DNA from: a candidate division WOR-3 bacterium
Lineage (GTDB): Bacteria; Hydrothermota; Tepidihabitantia; Tepidihabitantales; Tepidihabitantaceae
Assembly (NCBI GenBank): GCA_039801245.1
Contig: JBDRUF010000002.1
Coordinates: 37,329-69,653, forward strand
Direction of reading: 5' to 3'
Length of the DNA stretch: 32,325 bases
The translations under genes were made by a program, and so were the position numbers. The notes under the pieces were generated by a model. The model ran no database searches, was not told the origin of the DNA, and saw nothing but the letters and a program-made list of their open reading frames with translations. Shown here in pieces: positions 1 through 9,122 of this stretch (the stretch's first letter is position 1; each line of letters opens with the position of its first letter).

Positions 1-860
1 CATTTGAAACCCTCACCGGTGTTGAGGTTATGATTGACGACACACCCGGGGCGATCATCATCTCTGGTTTTGACCCGGTGCGCCGCGAGATTGCCCGGCT
101 GGCAATGGAAAAACTTGTAACGGACGGGAGAATTCATCCAGCACGCATCGAAGAGGTTGTTACCCGCACGCAAGAGGAGATGGAGCAGCTGATTAAATCA
201 ACTGGTGAAGAGGTGATCTTGGAGATGGGCATCATCGGTCTCCATCCAGAGATGGTCAAACTCTTAGGAAGGTTGCGTTATCGAACCAGTTATGGGCAGA
301 ATGTCCTTCTTCATAGTCGGGAGGTTGCCTATCTCGCATCCCTGATGGCACAGGAACTCGAGCTTGATGCGGCAATTGCCCGGCGTGCGGGTCTTCTCCA
401 TGACATCGGTAAGGCAACTGACCAGACATTTGAAGGCACTCACGCAGAGATTGGCGCAGAACTTGCTCGGCGCTATGGAGAGCAAGAGGTCATAATCAAC
501 GCCATCGCCGCCCATCACGAGGAGGCAACAATGGATTCACCATATGCCTTTCTCGTTGCCGCGGCTGACAGCGTCTCTGGCGCCCGTCCTGGCGCAAGGC
601 GTGAGAGTTTTGAGACCTACATCAAGAGAATTGAAAGTCTCGAGGCAATTGCTGCCTCCTTTGAAGGTGTTGAGCGGGCTTATGCGGTCCAGGCTGGGAG
701 AGAGATTAGGGTGCTGGTTGAACCTAATAAAATCTCTGACCAGGAGGCATCAGAACTGGCTGCCAGGATTGCCAGCCAGATTGAATCCGAACTCAAATAC
801 CCTGGTCAAATCAAAGTGATGGTGATCCGTGAGACTCGGGCTGTGACCTATGCCCATTAA
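1..860 (+). CDS. rny: Ribonuclease Y, C-terminal part (5' end outside window)
   Basis: The reading frame is open from the first base of the window, so the gene starts upstream. The first full codon is at position 3. RNase Y is a membrane-anchored endoribonuclease that starts mRNA decay; the usual order is TM helix, coiled coil, KH domain, HD domain. Here the end of the KH domain is visible ([20 protein letters not shown], then [12 protein letters not shown] and [11 protein letters not shown]). The HD phosphohydrolase domain follows, with [16 protein letters not shown] and the metal-binding [10 protein letters not shown]. After it comes the family C-terminal segment [23 protein letters not shown]. 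The N-terminal TM helix and coiled coil are missing only because of the window edge. The stop at 858-860 overlaps the start of the next gene by 11 nt, a common rny-ymdB pairing that suggests co-transcription and translational coupling. Confidence 0.95.
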   Translation, partial: FETLTGVEVMIDDTPGAIIISGFDPVRREIARLAMEKLVTDGRIHPARIEEVVTRTQEEMEQLIKSTGEEVILEMGIIGLHPEMVKLLGRLRYRTSYGQNVLLHSREVAYLASLMAQELELDAAIARRAGLLHDIGKATDQTFEGTHAEIGAELARRYGEQEVIINAIAAHHEEATMDSPYAFLVAAADSVSGARPGARRESFETYIKRIESLEAIAASFEGVERAYAVQAGREIRVLVEPNKISDQEASELAARIASQIESELKYPGQIKVMVIRETRAVTYAH

Positions 861-1668
861 ACGGGTTCTCTTTTTAGGCGATATCTGTGCCGAGCCTGGT
901 CGCCATGCCTTGCGGTATTTATTGCCTAAACTCAAAGAGGGACTAAAGCCTGATTTTTGCATAGTGAATGGCGAAAATGCCGCTGGCGGTTTCGGTATCA
1001 CCCCTCGCCTGGCTCAGGAAATATTCTCTGCCGGTGCTGATTGTATCACCACCGGTGATCACGCCTTTGACCGCAAGGAGGTATGGGAATACCTTGATAC
1101 CGAACCCCGCATCTTAAGACCACTGAACTATCCACTGCCCGCGCCAGGCAGGGGCTGGGGAGTTTACCGATTACCTGGGGAAGAGAATCAAGAGGTTGTT
1201 ATTGGCGTAATCAACCTTTTGGGCAGGGTGTTTATGAAGCCAATTGATTGCCCATTTCAGCGCGTACAATCACTACTTGAAGAACTGAATAAAACCACCC
1301 GTCTTATCATCGTTGACTTTCATGCTGAGGCAACCGCAGAAAAGCAAGGGATGGGTTGGTTTCTCGACGGGAAGGTTTCCGCAATTTTGGGTACCCACAC
1401 CCATATCCAGACTGCGGACGAAAGGATTTTGCCTCGAGGCAGCGCTTATATTACCGATGTCGGAATGTGCGGTGCGTTTGACTCAGTTTTGGGGATGAGA
1501 AAGGACCTTTCTATCCGCCGGCTGGTGGAGATGGTGCCAATTCGGCTCCAGCCCGCCACTGAGGACATTAGAATCAACGGGGTTGTTGTCGACATCGATA
1601 CGGAAACGGGTGCCGCTCTGCGGATAGAGAGAATATGCCAGAACCTTGGTGGGAATGGCGTTATTTAG
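850..1668 (+). CDS. ymdB: YmdB-family (TIGR00282) metallophosphoesterase
   Basis: A 272-residue protein of the YmdB/TIGR00282 family, cyclic-nucleotide phosphodiesterases with a dimetal centre that are typically encoded next to RNase Y. Family length is about 260-270, so it is complete. Visible metal motifs are GDICAEPGR (D11), NGENAAGG (E42, N43), GDHAFD (D70, H71), a His in DFHAEAT, and [11 protein letters not shown]. From knowledge of B. subtilis YmdB, ligands include D8, E39, N40, N67, H68, H150, H175 and H177. All appear conserved except that N67 is Asp here (D70, codon 1057-1059). The start ATG lies inside the end of rny. The 3' end overlaps uvrA, encoded on the other strand, by 8 nt (1661-1668). 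Function is assigned by family; the natural substrate in this organism is unknown. Confidence 0.9.
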   Translation: MPIKRVLFLGDICAEPGRHALRYLLPKLKEGLKPDFCIVNGENAAGGFGITPRLAQEIFSAGADCITTGDHAFDRKEVWEYLDTEPRILRPLNYPLPAPGRGWGVYRLPGEENQEVVIGVINLLGRVFMKPIDCPFQRVQSLLEELNKTTRLIIVDFHAEATAEKQGMGWFLDGKVSAILGTHTHIQTADERILPRGSAYITDVGMCGAFDSVLGMRKDLSIRRLVEMVPIRLQPATEDIRINGVVVDIDTETGAALRIERICQNLGGNGVI

Positions 1669-4498
1669 AGTCCCGCCGCAATAAGGGTTTTAAGAACTTG
1701 CCCGTCCAGGAGTTAGGACAACGCGCAACCTCTTCTGGGGGACCAGCACAAACCACCTCACCACCTCCATCACCACCTTCGGGACCAAGGTCAATAATCC
1801 AGTCTGCACATTTTATCACCTCAAGGTTGTGCTCAATCACCACCACAGTATTTCTTTTGTCAACCAAGCGGTTAAGCACACCCAGAAGAAGCCGCACATC
1901 CTCAAAATGGAGACCGGTTGTTGGTTCGTCAAGGAGATAAATGGTTTTGCCTGTGCCAATCTTGGCAAGTTCACGTGCCAGTTTAATTCGCTGTGCCTCG
2001 CCCCCTGAGAGGGTTGGGGCGGGCTGACCTAACTTGATATAACCTAAGCCGACATCCTTTAAAAGTCGCAGCTTTCTCTCAATCGCCGGTACATTGGTGA
2101 AAAAGTCGTAAGCCTCATCGACACTCATCTCCAGGACCTCACTGATTGTCTTTCCCTTGTATTTGACATCAAGGGTCTCACGGTTGTAGCGTTTTCCCTT
2201 GCAGACATCGCAGGTGACATAGACATCAGGGAGAAAGTGCATCTCCACGCGAATGATACCATCACCCGCGCACGCCTCACACCTGCCCCCGCGCACATTA
2301 AATGAAAACCTACCGGGCTTATACCCACGCATCCGCGCCTCTTTGGTTTTGGCAAAGAGTTCGCGAATCGGCGTAAAGGCATTGGTATAGGTTGCGGGAT
2401 TTGACCTCGGCGTCCTCCCGATAGGAGACTGGTCAATATTGATGACCTTATCAATCATTTCCAACCCGATGATGCGGCGATGTGCGCCCGGTTTTTCGAG
2501 TGAGCCGTAGAAATGGCGCGCCAGCGCCCGGTAGAGAATGTCGTTCACGAGGGTGCTTTTGCCCGAGCCAGATACACCAGTGATGCAGACAAACAAACCT
2601 AAGGGAATTTTGACATCAATCCCTTTGAGGTTGTTCTCCCGGCACCCTTCGATGGTCAAATAACCAAATTGTGGCTTGCGCCGTTCTGCCGGCAAATCAA
2701 TCATTTTTCTTTTAGCAAGATAGGCACCGGTAAGTGAATCCGGGCAGGCTTTGATATCAGCCGGCGTACCCTGGGCTACAACCCTGCCGCCATCAGCACC
2801 CGCACCAGGACCCAAGTCAATCACCCAGTCCGCCTCAAGAATTGTCTCCTCATCATGCTCAACCACTATGACGGTATTGCCCAAATCACGCAGACCCTTA
2901 AGGGTTGCCAAGAGCTTGCGGTTGTCCCTCTGGTGCAAGCCAATTGAAGGTTCATCAAGGATGTAGACCACACCTACAAGACCAGAACCAATCTGAGTCG
3001 CCAGCCGCACCCGTTGCGCCTCTCCTCCCCCTAAACTTTCGGTTGTCCGGTCAAGGGTGAGGTAGTCAAGCCCAACCGCACGCATAAAACCGAGGCGCCG
3101 GCGCAGTTCTTTGATGACCTCGCGGGCGATTGCCTCCTCCTTTGGACTCAACTGTAACTCGTTGAAAAAATTCAGCGCCTCCTTTACCGAAAAGCGGCAG
3201 ACATCAGCGATAGAGAGTCCGGCAATCTTGACCGCCAGCGCCTCGGGTTTGAGCCTTGTCCCCGAGCATTTGGGGCAGGGCAGGACCGACATAAACCTTT
3301 CCACCCATTCCCGGCGCGAGTCGGATTCGGTTTCCTTATATGTGCGCTCAAGATAGGGGATCAGCCCTTCATAGCGGTCCTCCCAGGAGTATTCCCATTT
3401 ATCATTTTCATATTTGAACTGCAACTCCTCTTCGGTTCCATACAGGATTGCCCTGCGTGCAGGTGCAGGCAAATCCTTCCAAGGGGTGTCCAGCCGAAAG
3501 CGGTATTTTCTGCTCAGACTCTCTAACTTCCCTAAAAACCAGCCGCTTTTCTCCCTGACCTCGCCCCAGGGTGCAATCGCACCATCAAGGATAGAAAGGC
3601 TGGGGTTAGCAATCAGCCGGTCAGGGTCAATCTCCATCCTTGTTCCCAAACCATGGCATTTTGGGCAGGCGCCATAGGGTGAATTAAAGGAAAAAAGCCT
3701 TGGTGAAATCTCTTCAAAGGAAAAGCCGCAATCCGGACAGGCAAATGCCGCCGAGAAGACCATCTCCTCATTCTTTGCCCCACCCAAAGCAACAATACAA
3801 AGTCCATTACCCTCCTTCAGCGCCAGTTCCACCGAATCCGCAATCCTTTTGCGCATCTCCTCCTTGATGCTGAGCCGGTCTATCACCAGTTCAATATTGT
3901 GCTTTTTATATTTCTCTAATAGCGGTACTTCTTCAATCTCGTAAATCTTGCCGTCAACCCTGACACGGATATAGCCCCGGCGCTTTGCCTGTGAAAGGAG
4001 TTCGCGATACTCCCCCTTTCTCCCCCGGATCAAAGGGGCAAGAATCACGATGTTTGTCCCTGCAGGGATAGAAAGCAAGTTGTCAACAATCTGGTCAGTG
4101 GTCTGAGAGCTTATCGGCTTGTTGCACTTCGGACAGAAGGGCTTGCCAATCCGGGCAAATAAGAGCCGGAGATAGTCATAGATTTCGGTGGTGGTGCCGA
4201 CCGTTGAACGCGGATTGCGCGCGCTTGTCCGTTGCTCAATCGCAATCGCGGGTGAAAGCCCGGTAATCTGGTCGCAGTCCGGCTTTTCCAGCATCCCCAA
4301 AAACTGCCGGGCATAGGTGGACAAAGACTCAATATACCGGCGCTGACCCTCAGCGTAAATCGTATCAAACGCCAATGAGGATTTGCCTGAACCGGAGATA
4401 CCGGTAATCACCACCAGTTTATTCCTCGGGATATCAAGGTTGATATTCTTGAGGTTGTGCTCTCTTGCCCCGCGAATTGCTATTACATCACCTGCCAT
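1661..4498 (-). CDS. uvrA: UvrABC excinuclease subunit A
   Basis: A 945-residue UvrA, the damage-recognition ATPase of nucleotide excision repair, acting as a dimer with UvrB. Length is normal (about 940). The first ABC half has a Walker A at residues 33-40 (GISGSGKS), a zinc-finger insertion (CPDC...CPKC) and [13 protein letters not shown]. The second half has Walker [10 protein letters not shown], the zinc finger CEAC...[16 protein letters not shown] and [13 protein letters not shown]. An oddity is that the first ABC signature reads LGGGEAQR (residues 489-496) where the family normally has LSGGEAQR. The Ser is Gly, codon GGG at 3029-3031. The second signature is normal. The ATG is preceded by no Shine-Dalgarno but by a TATAAT box ending 10 nt upstream, so the message is probably nearly leaderless. 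It is convergent with ymdB and transcribed alone. Confidence 0.97.
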   Translation of the reverse strand: MAGDVIAIRGAREHNLKNINLDIPRNKLVVITGISGSGKSSLAFDTIYAEGQRRYIESLSTYARQFLGMLEKPDCDQITGLSPAIAIEQRTSARNPRSTVGTTTEIYDYLRLLFARIGKPFCPKCNKPISSQTTDQIVDNLLSIPAGTNIVILAPLIRGRKGEYRELLSQAKRRGYIRVRVDGKIYEIEEVPLLEKYKKHNIELVIDRLSIKEEMRKRIADSVELALKEGNGLCIVALGGAKNEEMVFSAAFACPDCGFSFEEISPRLFSFNSPYGACPKCHGLGTRMEIDPDRLIANPSLSILDGAIAPWGEVREKSGWFLGKLESLSRKYRFRLDTPWKDLPAPARRAILYGTEEELQFKYENDKWEYSWEDRYEGLIPYLERTYKETESDSRREWVERFMSVLPCPKCSGTRLKPEALAVKIAGLSIADVCRFSVKEALNFFNELQLSPKEEAIAREVIKELRRRLGFMRAVGLDYLTLDRTTESLGGGEAQRVRLATQIGSGLVGVVYILDEPSIGLHQRDNRKLLATLKGLRDLGNTVIVVEHDEETILEADWVIDLGPGAGADGGRVVAQGTPADIKACPDSLTGAYLAKRKMIDLPAERRKPQFGYLTIEGCRENNLKGIDVKIPLGLFVCITGVSGSGKSTLVNDILYRALARHFYGSLEKPGAHRRIIGLEMIDKVINIDQSPIGRTPRSNPATYTNAFTPIRELFAKTKEARMRGYKPGRFSFNVRGGRCEACAGDGIIRVEMHFLPDVYVTCDVCKGKRYNRETLDVKYKGKTISEVLEMSVDEAYDFFTNVPAIERKLRLLKDVGLGYIKLGQPAPTLSGGEAQRIKLARELAKIGTGKTIYLLDEPTTGLHFEDVRLLLGVLNRLVDKRNTVVVIEHNLEVIKCADWIIDLGPEGGDGGGEVVCAGPPEEVARCPNSWTGKFLKPLLRRDSK

Positions 4499-4508
4499 TG
4501 GAAAGATA

Positions 4509-4536
4509 ATTATAGGCGATTGCCTTCGGGGGTCAA
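4509..4536 (-). promoter_or_regulatory. uvrA promoter, TTGACC-16-TATAAT
   Basis: On the minus strand TTGACC (4536-4531) is followed by a 16-bp spacer and a perfect TATAAT (4514-4509). Only 10 nt separate the -10 box from the uvrA ATG, so transcription should start within about 3-5 nt of the start codon. No LexA-type box was recognised by eye. Confidence 0.8.
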
Positions 4537-4806
4537 GAGCGCAAGGATTGGAGAACTTAGATTAGGACCAAATTGAGCGGGGGATTATTACCCTGCAAAG
4601 GTTGTTTTCCGTTAAGTATCGTTATTACGAGACTTAAAACAAAATGGCGGGAGAGAAATGTGTAGTTATATATACACTTAGGATTTGACCTTTTCTGTGC
4701 CACCAAGGGCTCGGACCGCTTTGGCAATGAGTTGGATACAGCCCTGCTCCTTACTGCACATAGGGAAAATCTAATGAATAAATCTGTCAATTCCTGCAGA
4801 AAATAT
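4537..4806. other. Intergenic region between the DUF4159 gene and uvrA
   Basis: Together with the uvrA promoter this is about 308 bases without a recognised gene. No tRNA, strong terminator or long reading frame was seen. On the minus strand a 27-codon frame (4761-4678, starting MCSKEQGC) exists, but it has no ribosome binding site. A small dyad GTGTA-N8-TACAC lies around 4662-4679 in AT-rich DNA. The stretch may hold the end of the ftcD operon transcript. Confidence 0.4.
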
Positions 4807-5427
4807 TCAGCGGGTAAGAAAATAGACGATGATGTTGATGCCCATTCTGATTGCCTCCTCCCGCTTTTCCGGCGGGTCGTTGTAGCGGTCGGTCCAGCCG
4901 TCAGAGATGTTGGAGTTATAGGTGTAAAAAACAGCCATCCTGCCACCAATAAAAATCCCATAACCTTTGGGCGGACCTTCGTAATGCTCGTGAATCTTCG
5001 GCAGACCCTGAGGAAAGTGATAAAAGGAGTGATAAATTGGATGGTCAATTGGCAGTTCAACCAGTTCCGCATTGGGAAACACCTTTTTCATCTCCCGGCG
5101 AAAGGATTCATCCATTCCATAGTCATCATCCGCATAAAGAAAGCCACCCCGCTCAAGAAAACCGCGCAACCGGCGCACCTCCTCATCTGAGAAACTGATA
5201 TTGCCATGACCGGTCATAAAAAGAAAAGGATAGTTGTAAAGTTTTTCATCCAAAAGGCTCACCTGCGCCTCATCGGTCAAAGCGGTGATGTTTGTCCGTT
5301 TATTTAACTCCTTGCAGAGGTTGGGAATTATTTCTGGGTCGTTGTACCAGTCTCCGCCGCCAGAATACTTCAGCCGGGCAATCTGAAACTGTGCGAGTAG
5401 GGAAAAAGCCAACAAAAGCGGCATCAT
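4807..5427 (-). CDS. Exported DUF4159 family protein
   Basis: A 206-residue protein with a short N-terminal signal-like segment (MMPLLLAFSLLAQ). The DUF4159 domain follows directly, starting FQIARLKYSGGGDWYNDP, which is the typical opening of this family. The rest carries FMTGHGNISFSDEE, LRGFLERGGFLYADDD and PIDHPIYHSFYHFPQGLPKI, giving the fold of a class I glutamine-amidotransferase-like domain. The biochemical function of DUF4159 is unknown. The frame is open further upstream, but the start is placed at 5427 because AAAGGCAAGG precedes it and the ATGA overlaps the stop of the PHP gene by 4 nt; 5424 is an equally possible second ATG. It is the last gene of the ftcD-PHP-DUF4159 operon. The family is often found in lineages with large periplasmic proteomes, but its role beside ftcD is not obvious. 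Confidence 0.85.
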   Translation of the reverse strand: MMPLLLAFSLLAQFQIARLKYSGGGDWYNDPEIIPNLCKELNKRTNITALTDEAQVSLLDEKLYNYPFLFMTGHGNISFSDEEVRRLRGFLERGGFLYADDDYGMDESFRREMKKVFPNAELVELPIDHPIYHSFYHFPQGLPKIHEHYEGPPKGYGIFIGGRMAVFYTYNSNISDGWTDRYNDPPEKREEAIRMGINIIVYFLTR

Positions 5428-6275
5428 CCTTGCCTTGCCTTTCGTTTGAGTGCGGCAAGGTACTGATAGGGCAACCTGATATCGCCGAGATAGACCCTGC
5501 CGAACTTCCTGCCACCATGGCAATCACTGCCACCGGTGACAAGTAACCGGTTCTTTTCTGCCATCTCCAGGTAATGGTCAACCTGGCGCTGGTTGTGTTC
5601 TGGATGCCAGACCTCTATCCCGTCAACACCGGCGGCAATCACCGTGTAGAGCAGACCGTCGTTGCCATAGGTGGCAGGATGGGCGATAACCGCTATTCCA
5701 CCGGCGCGGTGAATAAAATCCACTGCTGCCAGTGGTGTCAGGCGCATCTTGGGAAAGTAAGCCGGACCGTCATAGCCGATGTAGCGCTCAAAAGCCTCGC
5801 CGATGTTCTGGACCGCCCCTACCTCAACCAGGGCCTGAGCGATGTGCGGTCTGCCAATCGCGCCCGCGCCTGCCAGTTCCTTGACCCGTGCGGTGCTCAC
5901 CTGCCACCGACCTCCACTCAACTCGTTCAGTTTCGCCACCATCTGTTCTGCCCGTTTTAGGCGGCTGGCGCGCACCCGGGCAAAGAAATTCAACACCTCC
6001 TCATCGTAATAATCAATATAATAACCAAGGATATGGACATCGGTGCCATTGACATAGCAACTCATCTCCACGCCGGGCACAACCTCAATCCCCGCCTTCT
6101 TGCCCTCTCCCTTTGCCCGCTCAATACCATCAACCGAATCATGGTCGGTGATGGCAATCGCACTAATCCCCTTGCGTTTTGCCTCCATAACCACCTGTTC
6201 AGGCGTAAAGAGCCCATCAGAAAACAGGGTGTGGATGTGCAGGTCCACCTCAGCGGTGTTTGGGCGACTTTTCAT
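5424..6275 (-). CDS. PHP-domain phosphoesterase (YciV/TrpH-like)
   Basis: A 283-residue PHP-domain protein. The trinuclear metal-site motifs are clear: VDLHIHTLFSDG (H13, H15), AITDHDSVDG, VVPGVEMSC, IAHPATYG and GGSDCHGG near the C-terminus. The insertion with GAIGRPHIAQALVEVG is typical of the YciV/RNase AM and 3',5'-nucleoside bisphosphate phosphatase group. The likely activity is therefore hydrolysis of phosphomonoesters on small nucleotides (such as pAp) or 5'-to-3' trimming of short RNA. Which of these applies cannot be told from sequence. The ATG at 6275 follows AGGGGAA. The gene lies 27 nt after ftcD and overlaps the DUF4159 gene by 4 nt, so the three genes form one transcription unit. 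Confidence 0.88.
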   Translation of the reverse strand: MKSRPNTAEVDLHIHTLFSDGLFTPEQVVMEAKRKGISAIAITDHDSVDGIERAKGEGKKAGIEVVPGVEMSCYVNGTDVHILGYYIDYYDEEVLNFFARVRASRLKRAEQMVAKLNELSGGRWQVSTARVKELAGAGAIGRPHIAQALVEVGAVQNIGEAFERYIGYDGPAYFPKMRLTPLAAVDFIHRAGGIAVIAHPATYGNDGLLYTVIAAGVDGIEVWHPEHNQRQVDHYLEMAEKNRLLVTGGSDCHGGRKFGRVYLGDIRLPYQYLAALKRKARQG

Positions 6276-6302
6276 TTCCCCTGGAATTTTATTAATAACG
6301 CC

Positions 6303-7817
6303 CTATCCCATCCTCGTGGTTACAATCCTGAGATATTCCTCAACCAGTCCTGCCATTTCTGCGGAGAGTTCATCAACCATCTCCCGCTTCTCCTGAACAA
6401 ACTGATTATCCTTGATGCCGCCGAGGTTGATTAAGACATTCAGCCGCGCCCCTTTGAAGGCGGCGTCAAGGTTTAGCGTTGCCACACCGGCATCACTGAT
6501 TGAACTCTTGTTGCCAAACTCCACCACCGGCTTGCACAACCTCAATGTGTCCAGTGCCAGTTCCATTGTTCGAAAGGGAACCTCTGCCGCCTTTTTCAGC
6601 GCCTCGCTTATTGCCCTTTCCCTTTCCTGCCGCTCCATTTCGGTCATCTTTGGCAGTTTGTAAGCCGCCATCACCTCCTTGAACGAACTGGCATCCTCGT
6701 CCATCAGGCTGAGAAAGCGCTCCCGTCTTGGAATCAGTTTTTCCTTGACCGCCTTCAACTCCTCTTCAAACTCCTCATAGCCCTTCTTGCCGATAGTCAG
6801 GTTTGCCACCATCGTCATCAGGGCGGTGCCAATTGCGCCGTTCAGTGCCGCGGCACTTCCTCCACCTGGAACCGGGGCAGCAGAGGCGAGTTCGTTGAGA
6901 AAGTCGGGTAGCCCCTGCGCCGGCATAAGCCGGTTCTCAAGAATCTGCTCCTTCTTGAAGCCGTTCAACTGGAGATAGAACTGGGCGCAGTCAATCAGCG
7001 CCGCCTGGGGCACCAAGCCAACAATCTCCGATTCCACCACTCCCACACCATAGCGCTGCGCCTCCCTTTTCACCGTTTCGAAAACCCGATAAAGTGGTGT
7101 CTTCGTGTAGTCGGTCATATTGATCGAGACCTGGGCGCAGTTTTTCTCCTTAAGTTCAAAGCCCAGCGCCTTCACATACCTGAACCCACCACTCCTGAAC
7201 CTGATTGCCTTGGCAATCTTTTCCGCAATCTTCACATCCGGTGTGGACAGGTTGATGTTATAGGCGATCAAGGGCGCACGCACCCCAACAACCGTAGCAC
7301 CGGCAGTGGGATGGAGTTCAGGTCTGCCAAAATCTGGTGCCCGGTCAGGGTCGGTCTTAATCGCCTCACGCAAACCCTCAAACTCCCCTTTACGGATGTT
7401 CGCCAGGTCCTGACGGTCAGGTCTGGTTGCTGCCAGTTCATAGAGATAAACCGGGATGGAAAGTTCGTCGGCAATTCTCTTTCCCAACCTCTTGGCAAGT
7501 TCAATGCATTCTGCCTGGGTTACCCCAGAGATGGGTACAAAAGGCACCACATCGGTGGCGCCGATGCGGGGATGCTCACCCTGATGCTTGGTCAGGTCAA
7601 TAAGTTCGGCAGCGGTCCTGGTGGCACGAAATGCCGCCTCCAGAACCGCCTCGGGCTCACCCACAAAACTTATTACCGCCCGGTTGTGGTCAGGGTTCAT
7701 CTCCTGGTCCAAAAGGGTAACGCCGGTAACCGACCTGATGGCACCAACGATGCGCTCAATTACCTCAGGTCTTCTGCCTTCACTGAAATTGGGAACACAT
7801 TCAACAATTCTTCTCAT
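6303..7817 (-). CDS. ftcD: Bifunctional glutamate formiminotransferase / formimidoyl-THF cyclodeaminase
   Basis: A 504-residue fusion. Residues 1 to about 300 are glutamate formiminotransferase (VECVPNFSEGR at the N-terminus, then DPDHNRAV-like NPDHNRAVISF, KHQGEHPRIGATDVVPFVPI). Residues from about 308 to 504 are the cyclodeaminase domain (LPDFLNELASAAPVPGGGSAAAL, then the helical bundle ending EEYLRIVTTRMG). The enzyme transfers the formimino group of formiminoglutamate to tetrahydrofolate and then releases ammonia to give methenyl-THF, linking histidine (or purine) breakdown to the C1 folate pool. The length matches fused bacterial and animal FTCD. No hutH, hutU or hutI gene is visible in the window. 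The ATG has a good ribosome binding site (AAGGAG, 7 nt away). It is the first gene of a three-gene operon driven by a strong promoter at 7844-7871. Confidence 0.93.
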   Translation of the reverse strand: MRRIVECVPNFSEGRRPEVIERIVGAIRSVTGVTLLDQEMNPDHNRAVISFVGEPEAVLEAAFRATRTAAELIDLTKHQGEHPRIGATDVVPFVPISGVTQAECIELAKRLGKRIADELSIPVYLYELAATRPDRQDLANIRKGEFEGLREAIKTDPDRAPDFGRPELHPTAGATVVGVRAPLIAYNINLSTPDVKIAEKIAKAIRFRSGGFRYVKALGFELKEKNCAQVSINMTDYTKTPLYRVFETVKREAQRYGVGVVESEIVGLVPQAALIDCAQFYLQLNGFKKEQILENRLMPAQGLPDFLNELASAAPVPGGGSAAALNGAIGTALMTMVANLTIGKKGYEEFEEELKAVKEKLIPRRERFLSLMDEDASSFKEVMAAYKLPKMTEMERQERERAISEALKKAAEVPFRTMELALDTLRLCKPVVEFGNKSSISDAGVATLNLDAAFKGARLNVLINLGGIKDNQFVQEKREMVDELSAEMAGLVEEYLRIVTTRMG

Positions 7818-7843
7818 TTTGACTCCTTATCTTCTTATTTTTT

Positions 7844-7871
7844 ATCATAACCGCGAGTTCACAACTGTCAA
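7844..7871 (-). promoter_or_regulatory. ftcD operon promoter, TTGACA-16-TATGAT
   Basis: On the minus strand TTGACA (7871-7866), a 16-bp spacer and TATGAT (7849-7844) precede ftcD. The -10 box ends 26 nt before the ATG, leaving room for a leader of about 20 nt that contains the AAGGAG ribosome binding site. It is divergent from the promoter of the gene at 7936. Confidence 0.8.
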
Positions 7872-7901
7872 CCTTGCATTTTCTGAGCCAATTGGGCAGA
7901 G

Positions 7902-7929
7902 TTGCCTTATCGGTATCAGGTTTTAAAAT
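7902..7929 (+). promoter_or_regulatory. Promoter, TTGCCT-16-TAAAAT, for the PP-loop gene
   Basis: TTGCCT (7902-7907), 16 bp, TAAAAT (7924-7929). Only 6 nt lie between the -10 box and the ATG at 7936, and there is no Shine-Dalgarno. Transcription would start at or very near the A of the ATG, giving a leaderless mRNA. Confidence 0.6.
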
Positions 7930-7935
7930 AGAGAT

Positions 7936-8916
7936 ATGCCAAAGGCGGTGTGTATGTTTTCCGGGGGCCTGGACTCAATCCTTGCCTGCCGGCTCATCCT
8001 TGAGCAGAAGGTTGATGTTATTGCACTCCACTTTCTTAACCCCTTTCACCCGTTTCCCAAGTCTTCTGCTCGTTACCCTGTGCGTAAGGCAGCAGAGCAA
8101 TTGGGCATTCCGCTTAAAATCATACCCTTGCGGGAGGAGTACATCCAGATGGTGAAAAAGCCAAAATATGGCTATGGCGCGGGTATGAACCCCTGCGTTG
8201 ACTGCCGCATCTTTACCTTGAAGTTGGCAAAAAGGTTTATGGAACAGGTTGATGCCGACTTTGTCTTTTCTGGCGAGGTTTTGGGTCAGCGTCCATTGTC
8301 CCAAAATCTGCAGGCAATGAAACTGATAGAAAAAATTTCCGGGCTTGAAGGCAGGCTTTTGCGCCCGCTTTCTGCCCGGCTGCTTGAGCCGACCTTGCCG
8401 GAAACAGAGGGTGTGATTGATAGGGAAAAGCTGCTTTCTTTTCAAGGAAGATCAAGGAAACCGCAGATTGCCCTTGTTGAAAAATATGGCATCAGGGACT
8501 ATCCCAATCCTGCTGGTGGCTGCCTTTTAACCGATAAGACATTTTCTCAAAGGCTTAAGGAGGCGTTCGGGCATAATGAGGAAACGGTCAGGGATATAAA
8601 GATACTGCGCATTGGGAGACATTTCCGGCTGCCTTCTGGTAAGAAGGCTGTTGTTGGCAGGAATGAGAGGGAGAATCGGGCTCTTTATAACCTCGCTACA
8701 AAGGATGATGCAATTTTAGAGCCGGTTGATGTTGCCGGACCGTTGGTCTTGGTGATAAAATCCGATGCCATTGATGATATTGAAACCGCAGCCCGGCTTT
8801 GTGCCCGCTACTCTGATGGCAAACACCTGGGACAGGTGCAAATTCGGTGTGATGACCGCACCTTTAATGTTGCCCCTCTTGAAGAGGAGAAAATCAGAAA
8901 AATCCGAATTGACTGA
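7936..8916 (+). CDS. PP-loop ATP-pyrophosphatase, thiouridylase-like (MnmA/ThiI-like)
   Basis: A 326-residue enzyme of the PP-loop ATP-pyrophosphatase class. The ATP-binding motif SGGLDS is at residues 9-14, right at the N-terminus. A Cys pair lies in GMNPCVDCR (C87, C90) and a further Cys in YPNPAGGCLLTD (C196). The spacing of C87/C90 and C196 recalls the catalytic Cys pair of MnmA-type tRNA 2-thiouridylases, so it probably adenylates and thiolates a tRNA uridine. The C-terminal about 110 residues (DIKILRIGRHFRLPSGKKAVVGR...) form an extra domain commonly present in this uncharacterised subfamily. The substrate (U34, U8 or other) cannot be read from the sequence. The start ATG has no Shine-Dalgarno and the -10 box is 6 nt upstream. 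It is transcribed divergently from ftcD. Confidence 0.8.
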   Translation: MPKAVCMFSGGLDSILACRLILEQKVDVIALHFLNPFHPFPKSSARYPVRKAAEQLGIPLKIIPLREEYIQMVKKPKYGYGAGMNPCVDCRIFTLKLAKRFMEQVDADFVFSGEVLGQRPLSQNLQAMKLIEKISGLEGRLLRPLSARLLEPTLPETEGVIDREKLLSFQGRSRKPQIALVEKYGIRDYPNPAGGCLLTDKTFSQRLKEAFGHNEETVRDIKILRIGRHFRLPSGKKAVVGRNERENRALYNLATKDDAILEPVDVAGPLVLVIKSDAIDDIETAARLCARYSDGKHLGQVQIRCDDRTFNVAPLEEEKIRKIRID

Positions 8917-8922
8917 ACTTTT

Positions 8923-8939
8923 TTCCGAATAAGTCGGAA
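8923..8939 (+). terminator. Short inverted repeat after the PP-loop gene, possible weak terminator
   Basis: TTCCGA (8923-8928), 5-nt loop, TCGGAA (8934-8939) lies 7 nt after the stop codon at 8916. The stem is 6 bp and is followed by TTATCC rather than a T run, so termination would be weak. It could also be a processing or binding site. Confidence 0.35.
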
Positions 8940-9023
8940 TTATCCATAAAAACAAACAAATTCCTGTTGGTTAAGGTTGTGTTAGCAATTATATTTTCGC
9001 AACTTAGCAAGAATCTGATACCA

Positions 9024-9056
9024 CCGGGGGAGTGACCCCGGGGGTAAATATATAAT
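9024..9056 (+). promoter_or_regulatory. G/C-rich dyad plus TATAAT box upstream of the 2H-protein gene
   Basis: A 6-bp perfect dyad CCGGGG (9024-9029)-GAGTGA-CCCCGG (9036-9041) sits just before a TATAAT (9051-9056) that lies 12 nt upstream of an in-frame ATG at 9069. The -35 region is poor; the dyad occupies that place and may bind a regulator. This may be a second, regulated promoter in addition to the one at 9088-9116. Confidence 0.4.
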
Positions 9057-9087
9057 CTCTTATCGCCAATGATGTTAAAGTTAGATA

Positions 9088-9116
9088 TTGCTAAGAGTTA
9101 TGAATTTGGCTATAAT
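9088..9116 (+). promoter_or_regulatory. Promoter, TTGCTA-17-TATAAT, giving a leaderless GTG start
   Basis: TTGCTA (9088-9093), 17 bp, TATAAT (9111-9116), then 6 nt to GTG at 9123. The predicted +1 falls at about the GTG. It lies inside the longer reading frame that begins at 9069, which is one reason to prefer the GTG start. Confidence 0.5.
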
Positions 9117-9122
9117 TTGGTT

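Noticed and set aside
4678-4761. 27-codon minus-strand frame beginning MCSKEQGC between the DUF4159 gene and uvrA
   Set aside because: No ribosome binding site, no promoter with proper spacing and no recognised family; too short to support as a gene from sequence alone.
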